In this document: piece by piece, positions 35,345-48,420 of the stretch
Numbering within the stretch: position 1 is the stretch's first letter
How the letters are laid out: every line of letters starts with the position of its first letter
Assembly: GCF_047948215.1 (NCBI RefSeq)
Contig: NC_134458.1
Location: 142,518,036-142,582,035, forward strand
Length of the DNA stretch: 64,000 bases
Direction of reading: 5' to 3'
DNA from: Lycorma delicatula
Taxonomy: Eukaryota; Arthropoda; Insecta; Hemiptera; Fulgoridae
Notes under the pieces: generated by a model
Told to the model about the DNA's origin: nothing
Databases searched by the model: none
The model's input: the letters and a program-made list of their open reading frames with translations, nothing else
Position numbers and translations under genes: made by a program

Positions 35345-36215
35345 CCTACGGCTAAAATCACTTCTATCGGGTTCAGCTCGGTACGATACGGGAAAAGACG
35401 TAAAATATCGTGACCAGCGCTTTTAATTTTTTTGTCTACTGAAAAAACATCAAATTCGGCGGAATTAAGGCGTTATGTTCTTTAACTATTTTATGAACAT
35501 CTAGTTTAAGATCGGTTTTACGGAAAGGAAGTGACTTCAGTCAGTCTTGCATCGATTTAAAAAAAAATCATATTAGAGGCTTTGTTTTCTTTAACATTGT
35601 GATAAGAAGCATTATCTAGCACAATTACTGAATTAGGTAGCAAATTTAGAGCAGTTTCTCTTCAAGCCACTTTGGAAAAATTTATTTCGTTACGATGGTT
35701 TCCCGTGACTGTGGTGGGTTTCCACTAGTAAGGCAATGTGGTATAAATCTCATATCTCCACCGACGTGCAAAATAATCGTTTTTGATACTTTGCCAACCG
35801 GTTTTTTCAAAGATTCTTTACGCGGGTTCTTTTTAGTTCATCCTTTGTTTTGTAAACGAGTAATTTGTACGAACGTTTCATCGAAAATTAACTGAACGAT
35901 TTTGTTCTCTGAGTTCACTTATTTTTTTTTCAGATGCTTATAGCGCTTGTATTGAATGTCATGCCGTTCCACTAATACCGATCTTTTGTCAAAATTTTAA
36001 CTAGTTTGAAGTCAATATTTTTCATAATGCATCTTAATGATGTAGCGGAACCTTTGAACACATTATCTGTTTTAATTTTTTAACACTTCTGTATGATCGA
36101 AAAACATATTTCTTCAGTGTATACATTGTTCACTAGACGACGAACAGCGCACAAGTCAAAATCGTCTAACCAAGAAATAGTACATGGTTCTTATTTTTTT
36201 GGGGGTGAAGAAAAA
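35345..36215 (-). pseudogene. IS630/Tc1-type DDE transposase, second family
   Basis: Read on the minus strand. The N-terminal part gives DDFDLCAVRRLVNNVYTEE and GSATSLRCIMKNIDFK, with a winged-helix-like layout. VERHDIQYKRYKHLKKK and IFDETFVQITR (first aspartate, about 35873-35888) follow. Then come ILHVGGDMRFIPHCL, VIVLDNASYHNVKENKAS (second aspartate, about 35601-35621), DLKLDVHKIVKEHN and, in a shifted frame, GHDILRLFPYRTELNPIEVI (catalytic glutamate, 35361-35376). All three catalytic acidic residues can still be seen, but stops and at least three frame changes break the gene. The C-terminal tail after NPIEVILAV is cut off at the junction with the family C repeat. It belongs to a clearly different lineage from the transposase at 10290-11345. 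Confidence 0.8.
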
Positions 36216-37379
36216 GTCGTTGACAAATTTTCAGTCATAAATTTTCCGTGCATATTTTAGTATTATTATAACTGTTTTATATTTATTTATATTTAAATGC
36301 AGTTATATATGCCTATGAATTCTTTTTTTATTTCTTCAAATTTTCTTTATCTTTATCATGCTTTTCATTCGTATTATTCCTTTATAAGAGATTTATCCGT
36401 TTCTTTAACAAATATATTATTTACGCTCATTTTCTTACAATTTATTTTCTTATTATATTCATTGTTATAATGCAGGGAAAGTTTTGTTTGTAGAATATTT
36501 TGGAATTGAAAGGATATAGAAGGATAAATGTTTTTGGGTGGGAGGTTACAGTACTGGTTGTAAAACTGTAGACGTGACGGGGTAGGAAAAGGGTAAGAAT
36601 GAGGGAAATGGAGTCTGTGGTCTTGATTATTCTAGATAGGATTGGGTTTTAGTTTCCGACTTGATTTGAAATGCATATCATATTCGGTGACATGTTTCAC
36701 TTAGATCACAGCCCTCTCGGCTCTTCTTCCTATTCTTCGTTTTATTCATTTCTCCTTCATACAGTCAAGCCATCTAAACCCACGCCTCTACTTTCCACAT
36801 GCGACTTATATTTTGTCTCTATCTGTTTTATTTATTCCCTCTCCTTGTCTTTTTGAAAACGAATACTGGAAGGCATTAACACTCTTTCACCTCCCTCATC
36901 CCAAGGGTGCACTTCTTCAAAATGTGCAGAGCAGGGGAACCAACCTAGTGGAAAAGCCCAAGATATCCGGCTATTCCTCTGTTTGAAATTTATTTCACTA
37001 TCTACCTACTCTACCTACGTTCATATATACATACATACATACACTTCGATGTTCCTAAACTAAACTTTAAAGTACTCAACAGCTGACGTCGGTATATATG
37101 CAAATACCAGTTCCTATCTTCTACTTCTCCTATTTTTCCCCTCTTATTTTCGAAAAAGACGTCTTCCCTATATGCTAAATTCTTACTTATAGAATAACAA
37201 AAAGGTGTCAGAAGTGGTGGATGAATGAAAGAAATCTTTTCATAAACCACCCCTTTATTTTACTTTCCTAAATGGAAATACAATGACTATCAGCCTCCTT
37301 CCTTTACTTCTGATATTTTTTTGTAACATATGTGCTTTACTTTCTTTTTTTCCACTTATTTTTTCTTTCTCTTGCATGG

Positions 37380-37435
<56 letters not shown>

Positions 37436-39477
37436 TATATCCCCTCATGTTATTTTTATTTCATAATGAATGCAAAAGTCAAGAGTGCACTTTATTTGTT
37501 TTTTTTTTCAATTTAGAAAAGATTTACCTAAAAAATCCATTATCATATTTTACAGAAAACTTCATTTTTTACGTATCATATTCAAACATTTTAACAAAAT
37601 GAATTGAATTTATAGTAATTTTGAAGTAAAACTAGGTTTTAAATAAAATTTAATAAAGGTAAAGGATTTTTTTTTAATTTTTATGTAAAATTTTTATTTT
37701 ACTTTTACATTATGTAACTTATGTTATTTAAGATTTAAAAAAAAATCTTTAAAATTCTCATATATTTTAATATTTTGACAAAGATTTTATATTTATTTTA
37801 AGGAAAAGAAATTCCGTAGAAGGTTTTTTTAAAAAGTTATATTTTTTGTTTATAAGAAAGAAATTTTATTATATTCAGATGCACTTTTAAGAGAAGGGAA
37901 TAAGCCAAGCAGCTGCAGTTATACAATACGTGCTGTATAGAAAAATAAAATTTGAGTCTCGTAACTGTATTGCAATGAAAGAGCAATTAATATTCCCAGT
38001 TGATTATTAATAACTATATTTATATAATAAATATTAATTTACTCTTTCATTGTAATAAACAAGTTAATAATATTAATTAATTTGTGTTGTTGACCAAACA
38101 TCATTTGCTGGAAAAAACTAGCTTATTGACTTTATTACATAAAATTTAAAACCGAGTAACATGTAATAATTAATGACAGAATTTAATTTCTGATCCATTC
38201 AATACCAAACTGTTTTATAGTGATTAAAATGTAGTAGCCGATTAAAAAATAAAACAATGATTTTAGCTTTCTTCCTTTCATTATATAGAATGAATTTTGA
38301 GTACGTTTAATTCAGTTTTTTCGTTACCTGTTTTTCTGCTTTATGAACAACATTATTTGCAAATTCTAATATTGTTACTTTTTCTGTAATATTGCTTTTT
38401 CCCGTTGTAAGTATACTTCTTTACTAAGTAAATGGCATAGGTAGACTACACATCTTTTTCAATAATTAATTTTTTTTGTTTAATCTTTTTCTAAGATAAT
38501 ATCCAGTTGATGAAATTATTTTTTGACAGCTACCTGCACATAATGCATAGTGAAATTTACATTGGTTATTAGCTAATGACTGATTAAAATCGATTCTCTG
38601 CGGTCGTTTTATTATAAATAAAATTGATATCAAAATTTAATCAAAGACAAGAAATTTAAGGATTGGTGTGGCGAATGCAGAACACGCTGAAAATTTCGGG
38701 AATTTAAATTAAGTTTAATACTAGGTCGCTAGCTGGTATCCACATAAATGAACGTAATATATATATATCTCAATATTATTAGAAACTAGAGGCCAATATG
38801 AGGTCGTGAGATAGCAATAATGCGGGAGGGGGTATAAGAGAGGTGGTTAAGAGGAAAGACAGGAACGGGATTTGAGATTTTATAGCCATGATATTCCCTA
38901 CCCCCCTTTCAATCCTCCCTACGCACACCCTTTACACTTGGTGAAACCTTCCTTCCTCCTTCCAGTTTACTCCTTTTGGTACTCCTTAGTGGCTTCTTGG
39001 GAGAGATCTCATATAATCGGATAATCCACTACGCATGCGTTTTCATACAATCGTAACTTTGCTTCCGGCTAAGCCACCCTTATAACAAACAGCATTAGTG
39101 TTCAAATACTATAATTCATTTATTGCTATTTAATTCTTTAACGTTAGAATTAATTAAAGGTAAATATCTGTTAATATAAATACAAACTAATAATTTTATT
39201 AATATTAAAATAATTTAATAGTTGACGCTATTAAAATTATTATTTTTTAAAAGGTTTAATTTATAAATTAAAATTAAAATGACATATTATTAATCAAAAT
39301 AATTAGTTTATTTTGGAGGCTTGTTCCAACTTCCTTCCGCAATAATAATAATGTTTAATCTAAGAACTAATATTAATTTTTGACTTGTAAAATTCAAATA
39401 TCAATCAAATAAAAAATGAGCTATGCATTTATTTTGTAACGATGAACCAATTCATTAGTACACCGGAGAAGTTTTTG
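36216..39477. other. AT-rich noncoding with pyrimidine/purine islands and (TA)n
   Basis: 36540-36960 and 38810-39010 are islands of relatively G/C-rich, strand-biased sequence. 37383-37428 is a (TA)n tract leading into TACACACACA. Open frames here are microsatellite or pyrimidine translations without domains. Confidence 0.45.
37383..37436. repeat. (AT)n-(AC)n microsatellite
   Basis: An unbroken AT run of about 46 bases followed by four AC units. Confidence 0.95.
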
Positions 39478-39600
39478 ATGTGGGAATATGAAAATGGAAT
39501 TTTTGTAGCGTATTAAAAATGCCATGCTTGACCTTGATTCGAACCTGGGATCCCTGATTAAAAAGCCGAGACGCTACCATTCCGCCACGAACATCGGCAT
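39478..39600 (-). mobile_element. tRNA-derived SINE (family A), best head
   Basis: On the minus strand the head reads cgtggcggaatggtagcg (A box tggcggaatgg), then a middle with ctcggctttttaatcaggg, then the B box ggttcgaatca, then a body ggtcaagcatggc. The spacing between boxes fits an RNA polymerase III type 2 promoter. The 7-bp acceptor stem of a tRNA does not close and no discriminator or CCA side is present, so it is a SINE head and not a tRNA gene. The body runs to about 39478. Confidence 0.7.
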
Positions 39601-42006
39601 ATTTTCAGGTTTATCTCATTTTGCGTTTCTTGCAAATGGCTTTTTCTATATGAACTTTATATTTACGTTAACCTAACCGTTTTTTAAATAAAGATTATCC
39701 AGAAATGTGAAAGAAAATCAAATTTAACAGAAGGTATAAATAAAAACCGAACGCCATATAAGAAAAATAATTTTTTCTCTAAGAAGCCAATGTTTTGAGA
39801 TCGGTACAAAATTAAGAATTTTTTTTTTAAATATGTTTTTATAAATCGAATTAGGAATGTTTATTGCATTTATACTATTTATTAGCTATAAGCTACGTTT
39901 AACCGTTATTGAAATAAAGTGGAAAACAAGAATACGCTTAAAATCCGTGTACAAATATTTTACTTAAAATTTAAAATTAGATAACCATTACGATTGTTAA
40001 ACAAACGTCATCAGTAGACTCCAGGAAAAGTATACGTAGTAAATTAAGTATGTTAAATATCTAAATGAAATTATAATAAAAAATAATAGTAATAATTTAT
40101 AAATAACTATTATGTAAGAAACAAAATAAAACGAATATTTATAAATTCTTTACAGTAAGAATACAAATAACTAAATAAATACACATAGCTAATACATAAA
40201 TCTAACAACAATATAATTAAATAAAACAAAACTAATATATTTCTGCATATAAAGCTAATATAACAAATAGCTAATAAATAATAAAAACAAATAGCAAATA
40301 CAAATAGCCGTTTTCGTTTTAGGCAACCCCAGTAGAAAAGATAAAATTAGCTTAAAAACATCGAAAATCAATTGAAACTTCCACGTAGCTTTCCCCTCCC
40401 ATCAACATTATTTCACGTCTTTTTTATAGGTTAATTAAATATAATTTATTTCAAGAAAATAAAGATAACATTATCTTAAATCAATCAAAAATTATTTCTT
40501 CTCAGTATATAAACTATTGGTAGACAGAATAGCCATTTAATATTCTTATAATTGAAAACCTTTCCAAAAAGATTTGTTAAAATTTTAAATTCAGATAAGT
40601 TGTTAGATATTGTTCAACAATGAAGTTGTTTCTATTTTACTATTGGTGAAATAAGTTTCCCAATTATATAATTCTTGTGTATAGCATGCATAGGTTTTTT
40701 TAAAAACTGTCGTTCCTTGTAAAGTAAGTTTGTGACCAGATCCCATGGAATGCATAACTGCAACTGATTTTTTTTTTTGTTTTAATGATGAGCTAAGTGC
40801 TCCTTTATTCTAATTTAATTTATTGGTTTAAAACCTGTTGTAAATTATTTTTAAGCGTAATCTTGTTTTTTCACCTACAAGGATTTATATAATTACTGAT
40901 TAGAAAAAAATACTAGATCGGGAATTTGGTATAGGTTTTTTTTTACAAATAATATTATTATTACAAATCTTATTATTATTTACAAATAATATTGTTTGTT
41001 TTTGTTTATATATCTTTACAATTTAACTTTTTATCATTTTTGTTGAAACGCATCATGTTTAAATGTTAGTATAGGGATAGGGTTTATTACCAAAAGTAGG
41101 AAAAATCAAATTAAAAAAAAAAATCACCTTTAACATTTTTTTTACTTTTACTTATAATATTACTTTAAAATGATTTTGTTCAGCAAAATCGCCATGTTTG
41201 AGAAAGTTTGTAGGCATCGTCCAAGTAGGAGTAAAAGTTTTTTTTTTAGATTTTTGGTTTTTTGTCCATTTTCTTAACGAAATGGATAATAAAACTTAAA
41301 ATACGCAACTTAACTTATAACTTTCGTTCTTATGTATTTCCTGGTACATATTACAGTTTACGAAAAAAATTGATTGAAATTTTAAATAAAAACAGGCTGA
41401 ATCTAGTGTATGTAATTTTGAGATTGCCTTATTTCTTCCAGAACTTGGAAAATAATCAATTGCAAGCATTATGGAAGTTAATCAGATTTTATCGATTCTA
41501 TTGTAAATTTTTTATTTAATTGAAAATTTTACAAACGTATGTTTTGTGCAATCTGTACAACTTTAATGAAAACTACACTACATCATGTGTAGCTGTGAAT
41601 ACTTTATCTTGTAGTTTTTAAAAAAAGGTATGTTCTATAAAGTATATGAACCGTTTATATATTTAAAGAATTTAATTTTTTGTTGCCAGTAGAACGAAAA
41701 TGTTTATTATTTTGTTTTTTCTTTTAATTAGACATTTAAATAACTTAATTGTATAAATTAAAATCCATTTATCAAATATTAGAAACTCGTGCAAATATTA
41801 CTTATCATAAATCGGGTAAATGAAGCAGAATACGTTTTGTATTATTCTTAGATATAATATAACGTATGGTAATATAGATATAGCATAATATGATTAAGAA
41901 AGAGAAAGTTATATAATGCTATTATCGTTTCTACTTCTTCTAATGAATGGAATTTACTGAACTGGTAACTGGCTGACTGCATTTTGTATCTTTCTCTGTT
42001 GTTTGT

Positions 42007-42043
<37 letters not shown>

Positions 42044-45000
42044 GTACACACTATGTATACGCTAACTGCTTGCCCTATTTCGTCTCATTCCTCTGTTTTC
42101 TATGTGATACATACGCATTTACTACATAGACATACAAAACGCAGAAACAGGTGTACACACACACATATATATATATATATATACGCATGTAATCTTCAAC
42201 TCCTTTACTTTAAAATTTAGGATAAGGATGTATATTCCTTAGAGAGAAGTGAAACGAATTCAAGAGAGCATTCTCTCTTTACTCTCCTCCTCTCTTCTTT
42301 CTCTTTCTCTTGCTTACATCTTACTTAGTTCCTTCCCCCCACTCTCATTATACTCACATATCCCATCTTCCAGCTACAATTAGATATGTTTGAGCCATAA
42401 CTCAACGTGTAATCTCCATCCAGCCTTTCCCATTCTACATTTTACCTTCTCAGCCTATCCACATCCAGGGGTTAGTTAACCTTATATATATATCATACGT
42501 ATAAGAACTTAACCAACCTGCTTTAGTATCTTTATTATTATTATATCTATTTCTCCTCTTTAATCTGATGTAGTAACGAAAATTAAATTTTGTAATTTAT
42601 GTGTTTTCAACGACCATAAATGGTATAGGTGTAGGTTTCTAAAATTTCTATTTAAAATATTTGTGAACGAGATATACGTAGGTAAATTGTACGATGGGTT
42701 AAACTATATATATCTACGTCAATTCTAATTTGTAATTATTTTTCTTTTTATTGTAATACATTGTTTGTTTGTTTTTACTTTTAGTTTATAGGCGATTTAA
42801 TTAAACTGAATTTTACCTTTTTTATAAATTATTTGTTTATTTGTAGAACTTTAGGATATTATTTCCAAGTACAATCCTGTTTAATTTTTTTTTTTTAAAC
42901 AAAAGCATAAGTAAAATATAATATAAAGATTACGTAAGACATACTATTCTTCAGATAAAAAATAACTTGTAGTTCTTATTTTTATAAATAAAAGAGAGTT
43001 TGTAATATTTAATCGTCACATGTGACCGTTTTCTGATATTGTATTGTTATACACTGAACTTGAGTGACTTTTATTTTTTTATTCTTTTGAATTGGATACT
43101 AGTTGATTATAGAGACCATGATATTTGTTGGAATGAGTACCTAATCAACACTATATACAAAATCGGAATCTGTGAATTAGCCTAAGAATTAAAAATCGTG
43201 ATTTAAAAAAAAATTAATTAAAAAATTGTGTCGTTGTTTAATTAGTTTGATAGTTATATAACTTGTAGACAAATGACAAAAATGATGCTTTAATCATTTT
43301 TAATTTTATTTATAGTCTTTCTTAGAGAGGTGTTTAAGCAGCTTTTATAGACCAGAACATAAAAAAAAACATTTTTACAAATAGTAATATCTATTATGAT
43401 GCTGGTTTTGATTGTACAGTAAATAATATCATTTTTTAGATTTTTAACTCTGACACCTAAGAATTTGAATATATATTATCTTCTTTTTTTGTTTTTAGTT
43501 CTGGCAAGGAGAAAATTACGAATTACCTTTTATTTGTTGGGTATATTTCGTAATATATATATATATATATATATCGTAATATATATATATATATATATAT
43601 ATATGGAATAAAAATTATATAATTTCATATATTTTATTTATTTGTTCTTAATGTTTTACTCTCATAACGGGCTGTACTTAGCGTTTTTAGTCAAATTCAA
43701 TTAGCATAAATAAATAGATGGAATACAACACATTCCCGTAATCAGTACTGCTATTTTAAAACATAACGGGCATTGCATAATAAAAAACGTGAGGAGTAAA
43801 GTGGTTTCCTTTGGTTTTATCAATTAAGCTTAATGCTGGATTTGAATACCTTGACACTACTACATTTTAAGTGATATTCAACCCTACAAATGACAACTTC
43901 AATCTATTCAATATAAAGACTGACTAGACTGAACATTATTAATTTCGGAGAAAGTAACACTTCAGTGATGTCTCTTGTACTTATAATGAATTACATATTT
44001 CATAACCTTAAAAATGAATGAAATGTTTAATTTAAAGCAAAAAAATTATTGTATTTTATTCTGTTCTGAAGCATTGTCATACAGTGTTTCTATTTCAGTA
44101 GTAGATGATAGTCACTGTCATTGCATAGTATTTTTATTTCTTACTTCTCAAAGTCCTGTAAAGGATTCTTATCTAAAGAATTCCGCCATCAGATGACATC
44201 CAGTTTCTTTGTTCCATTGCCTTCATAATAATTATTTTCATTAATTTTCATATGCTTTTATTTCTTCATTTAGTTTTCACGTATCTCTCATTTTTTTTAT
44301 TAGCATTCAGTTATATACTATATATTTATTTTCTATTTCAGTCGACTTGCTATTCTTCTTAGAAGTCCATATATATCTATCATTATAAAATATATGCTAT
44401 ATACTATTACTTCTTGGATTTTGTGATAGACAGTACATTTAATCTGTTGTTTGTTAGTTTAAAGTAGTTAATTTTATTTAAATCTGTACTTTTAAGTTGT
44501 TGTTGTTGTTTAATTTAAATCAAATTTACTTCTTCAGTTAATAATGTGAATATAAATTCTATAATTGAATAGTCATTTACTGTTAGAGATATAATAATCA
44601 AATTAGTAGAAACATCAGTGTAAAATAGGAAACAAGCTGTGAGTGAACAGTAGTAGTGAGAGGGTAAATATAGGAAAGCGGGGGGAGGAGATGTTAGAAG
44701 CTTGAGTTGCAAGTAATGGCATACTGTACAAATCTTAATGACTGGAGCATTAAGCCGGTAATGGTCAGGACTTAAGGCGCGAATTTAAGAAGCATTAGGA
44801 AGGAGTGAACCCAGGGATGAGGAACGCAATGCAAATGGCAGATCGTTAGTGGTGGTGGCCACCCAACATCTTGACTGAACTCATTTTAAACAAGGATTAG
44901 CTGGGATTGTCTGACGGTCTGGTGTAGTATGGTATACTCGGGTGATCTTTCCTCTTTCCCCTCCCCTACCCATCAACCATAACAACTTACCTCACCTCCA

Positions 45001-46086
45001 ACATTTCCTTACTTGTTTGTACAATTACTACGTAAGTAGCCTGCTACAACGAATACAATTATAATCCTAGTATTAAGGGCGTTTTTAACCTTTAATTATC
45101 ATTGTACCTGGAATTTATTTTTTAGTTCTTATTAAAACAAATTTCTCGAAAACAGGTGGTTGTTTACTATTTTCTCAGTTTCATCTTTTGTAGAAATAAT
45201 TCTTAAATATGGTCGGGCTTTTGCTGCCTTTTTTTTGGTAGGTCGAGAGATCCAGGTTTAACTAATCGTAAAAGTTATAAATCTTAACTATATTATTTCT
45301 TTAGTTCTGTCTCATTGATATCAATTTTTATTAGGTTGTAGTCATTATTGCCTTATGGGTTAGACCAATTGTCTTACCCACAAAATACATCTCCCTGGAG
45401 GTGCATTTACGGGCAAAGTGTCAATCGATGAACCAGTGCGGGATCTAACTGAATTTAAGGATCAGTTTGATAATTTCACTTTAAAAATTAAACATTTAAA
45501 TAAGTAAAATCTTATTTGAATCTTATCTAAGTTATAGTAAACTCTTCTAAAAAAAATTAAGTAATTTTCAATTATGTCGAAAATCACAATCCAAATTTAA
45601 TTTCATGCGAGCTGGTATGATCATAAATAGTATATATATATATATATATATCAAAATTATATCACAAATTATAAAAGTCGTCTCTCTTTAATATTCCATC
45701 TACTTCCGTGGTGGTGTATGGTGTTTCTATCCTCATGCAAATAGTTTCTGGGTTTGAAAATGAAATTATGTATTAGCCTGTATTTACTCAATTGGCTAAA
45801 TAAATATCCTTTTTGGTCTAAAAAAGATCATAATTAATTAAAACAGTATCAGTTTGCCATCGATAATAGTTTTATAAAATGCATTAAAAAGAAAGGAAAA
45901 CATAAAAAATATTTAACATTTTTTTTAATATAAAATTAATCACATATTAAAATTAATTATAATATTAATATTAATTGAAAAATATGCTATATATGTCTAA
46001 TCTTTATAAAAGTTAAAAAAAAAATTAAAATTGTATGGTTTTAATATTACAAATCAATTGTTATAACCTTTGCATGCACCATACCA
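39601..46086. other. AT-rich noncoding with several (TA)n tracts
   Basis: Microsatellites lie at 42012-42042, 42153-42184, 43552-43604 (two (AT)n blocks separated by tcgta) and 45631-45651. 42230-42480 and 44640-45010 are pyrimidine/purine-biased islands. 40080-40312 is A-rich with recurring aaatagctaata-like words. 43730-43990 is less AT-rich and may be an old repeat. No gene was recognised, and the 85-codon frame at 41262-41519 has no domain. Confidence 0.45.
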
Positions 46087-46168
46087 AGTTTAATTATTGT
46101 TGATTGGTTAATTCCCCTACCCTCCAAGTTACATTACTGTTGACTGGTCTACTCCCCTTCCATTATCC
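46087..46168. repeat. Diverged tandem repeat, about 40-bp unit, two copies
   Basis: aagttt-a-attattgttgattggtt...ttcccctaccctcc is followed directly by aagtta-c-attactgttgactggtc...ctccccttcca. Two units match in order at most positions. Confidence 0.65.
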
Positions 46169-46929
46169 GGATAATCCACCAATTAAAAATCATCATTAAC
46201 AATAATGGCGCATGTGGAATCTTATCAGGGTTTTTCTTATATTTGTTATTAACTAATAACAAAGTCATTCTTTATCAATCAACGTACTAAATTTTTCACT
46301 AAACCAAACAATTATCTCCAGTAAGGGTCACTATATTTATATACTAAATATCTACTTAATACATATTTTAACGCTCTAAAGTTTCATATCGTCTTAAATA
46401 CATTTAAAAACATTATCTCTCAGTTACAATGTCAGGTTTTCCTTCTTTCAGATACGGACAATAAAAATAGGTTATTTAAGGATGCTTGGATGGGTGACCA
46501 TTTTCTACGAAGATTGACTGACTGACAAACATTTTTTAAAATGGATAAGTTTTCCTTCTAATACCTTATATAGGAAATAATGTGGTAGATCTAGAAATAC
46601 GGTTAATTTAGGTGTAAGAAAACCTCCAAAAAATAATACTTCGAGATAAAAAATGTAATTTATGCAATAATAATATGAAACATAGCTGTTGGTGAGATTA
46701 TTAACATTCTCGGGAATCCGAGCAAGAAATATTCAGATAACATAATTTTAACGCATTTTGGTGTAACTCGAGCTTTGCTACTTAAAAATAACGATTTTTC
46801 TAAACGTTTTTTTTCTTCTGTTATTAGTTTAATTTTCGAGTATAACAATAAGATTTGGAACAAAGCGAAGACAGAGAAAGCAAAGTATCTTTTCACAAAC
46901 CTAAAGTATCAGCCCTCAAAATTCAAAAA

Positions 46930-47585
46930 ATCTGATGTGGGCAACATATGACTTCCTTGTACGCCTATTAAATTACATTTACACATATTGTTTAACTGAA
47001 AAGTACATAAAATTTTATTTCATTAAAAACTTATATTTTTCAGTTTTTCTTTTTTGGTTATTGAATTATTATTCACCGTAATTTTTTTTTTACACGTGAG
47101 AGGTTAATAATTATTAAAAAATCAATATATTTAGATTAAAAAAGAACCTATGTGGCTTCCTCTAAGATCCAAATATTTCATTAATTAAAATTCTATGTGG
47201 CTATAACTCTGGAACCAATGAAAATAAATGCCACTTATGATATATTGTTGAAAAGCTCTCAGTGAGGGTTTATTACTACTTCAGTTAAGAAAAAGTCCAA
47301 ATCTTTTTGGATTTTCAATTTTTTTTGGACACTTTTGGTTAACTCGATTGCAATTAAAAGGGGAGGTGCACAATTAGATGTTACAACAGTCATAAATCTA
47401 AACATTCAACATTCTACTGCTAATCGTTTTTGAATTATGCGATATACATACGTACGTACAGATGTCACGTCGAAAGTAGTCAAAATGGATTCAGGAATTG
47501 TCAAAATAGATATTTTCGTTGAAATCAAAAAACCGAAATTTTTTGCGATCACAATATTGTTTTAACTTCGTTCAAGGATGTAAAA
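46930..47585 (+). mobile_element. Non-autonomous DNA transposon-like repeat (family C), most complete copy
   Basis: The tips are short inverted repeats: acttccttgtacg at 46951-46963, and at 47569-47581 the reverse complement of acatccttgaacg (11 of 13 matching). The body contains the blocks shared with 18700-18990 and 34990-35344, including catacgtacgtacagatgtcac and a gattgcaattaaaagg stretch near 47348. There is no open frame. The structure (short inverted ends, about 630 bases, noncoding, multiple copies) fits a MITE or a deletion derivative of a DNA transposon. Which transposase moved it is not known. Confidence 0.7.
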
Positions 47586-47869
47586 ATGTGTGAAATACGT
47601 AAAGTAATGGCAGTAATAGAAGTAATGTTCTCAAATAAACAGTACTTAATGTGTATTTACTTACTCAAGTAGTGAAACAGAAACTTCATTGAAGAACGAC
47701 GGTGGGAGATTTATATCCAATTGAATTATATTTAAATTGTTAATAATCGGAGTTGCTCAGTCCATTTTAGGACTAGTTTTTTTTAAACATATACATGAAA
47801 CGATGGAACAGTAAATTTTTAAATATTCTGACGACCCTCTAATTATAACTTCCCACAAAAACAAAGAAG

Positions 47870-48420
47870 TGGCTGAAAGAGTATTACAATTGGATTTTAA
47901 TAATTATGTTAAAAGAGCTCATGACAAAAAACTCATTGTTATCATTAAAAAACGAGACTAGTTCATACACGATCAACTATGTTTGGCCCGTAGCGGAAAT
48001 CAAACTCGTCTGTTACACTTGTAATTGTTTTATTCATGAAACTCTTTCTATTTGTAAAGTGATCTCGTTGTTGAAATAAGCTACCGTAAATACCTTTGCA
48101 TTATTATTAATCAATATTTCAGGTGGGATGAGCATATTAATACTCTTAGCAAACTTCAAATTACTTAGGGTTAACAAACATTTTCCCTACCACATTAATT
48201 GCATTATCTGTTTTTCTCTCTTCAAATCTCTCTTGAGATACGGTTTCGAAGCACGGGGTCATGCCCCGTGCTTCGACTTCCAACTATTATTTAGGTAAAA
48301 TTTATTTAATTCAGAAACAAGCTATAAAAGCGTTAAAAGCAAGAAAACTAATTGAAACCCCCTTAAAACGAGATTTCGATTTGTTCGGTTATAATAAATT
48401 ATTACGTTAAAAATTTGTTG
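47870..48420 (+). pseudogene. Non-LTR retrotransposon (LINE) reverse transcriptase C-terminal fragment
   Basis: One frame gives VEISYRKYLCIIINQYFRWD then EHINTLSKLQI, the typical 'YLGI-hydrophobic-D-x-x-LxWxxHI' block just after the catalytic palm of LINE polymerases. Further on come LFFSLQISL, YGFEARGHAPCFDFQLLF and then, past stops, a QKAIKAL-like stretch and KRDFDLFGYNKLL near 48370. The catalytic YADD block should lie just upstream but is not readable. Stops and frameshifts are frequent. 47820-47870 may be part of it. This is a dead, 5'-truncated fragment. Confidence 0.65.

Noticed and set aside
39525..39600. Possible tRNA gene (lysine-like, TTT at the anticodon position)
   Set aside because: A and B boxes are good, but the acceptor and anticodon stems do not pair and the sequence continues into a body shared with other SINE copies.
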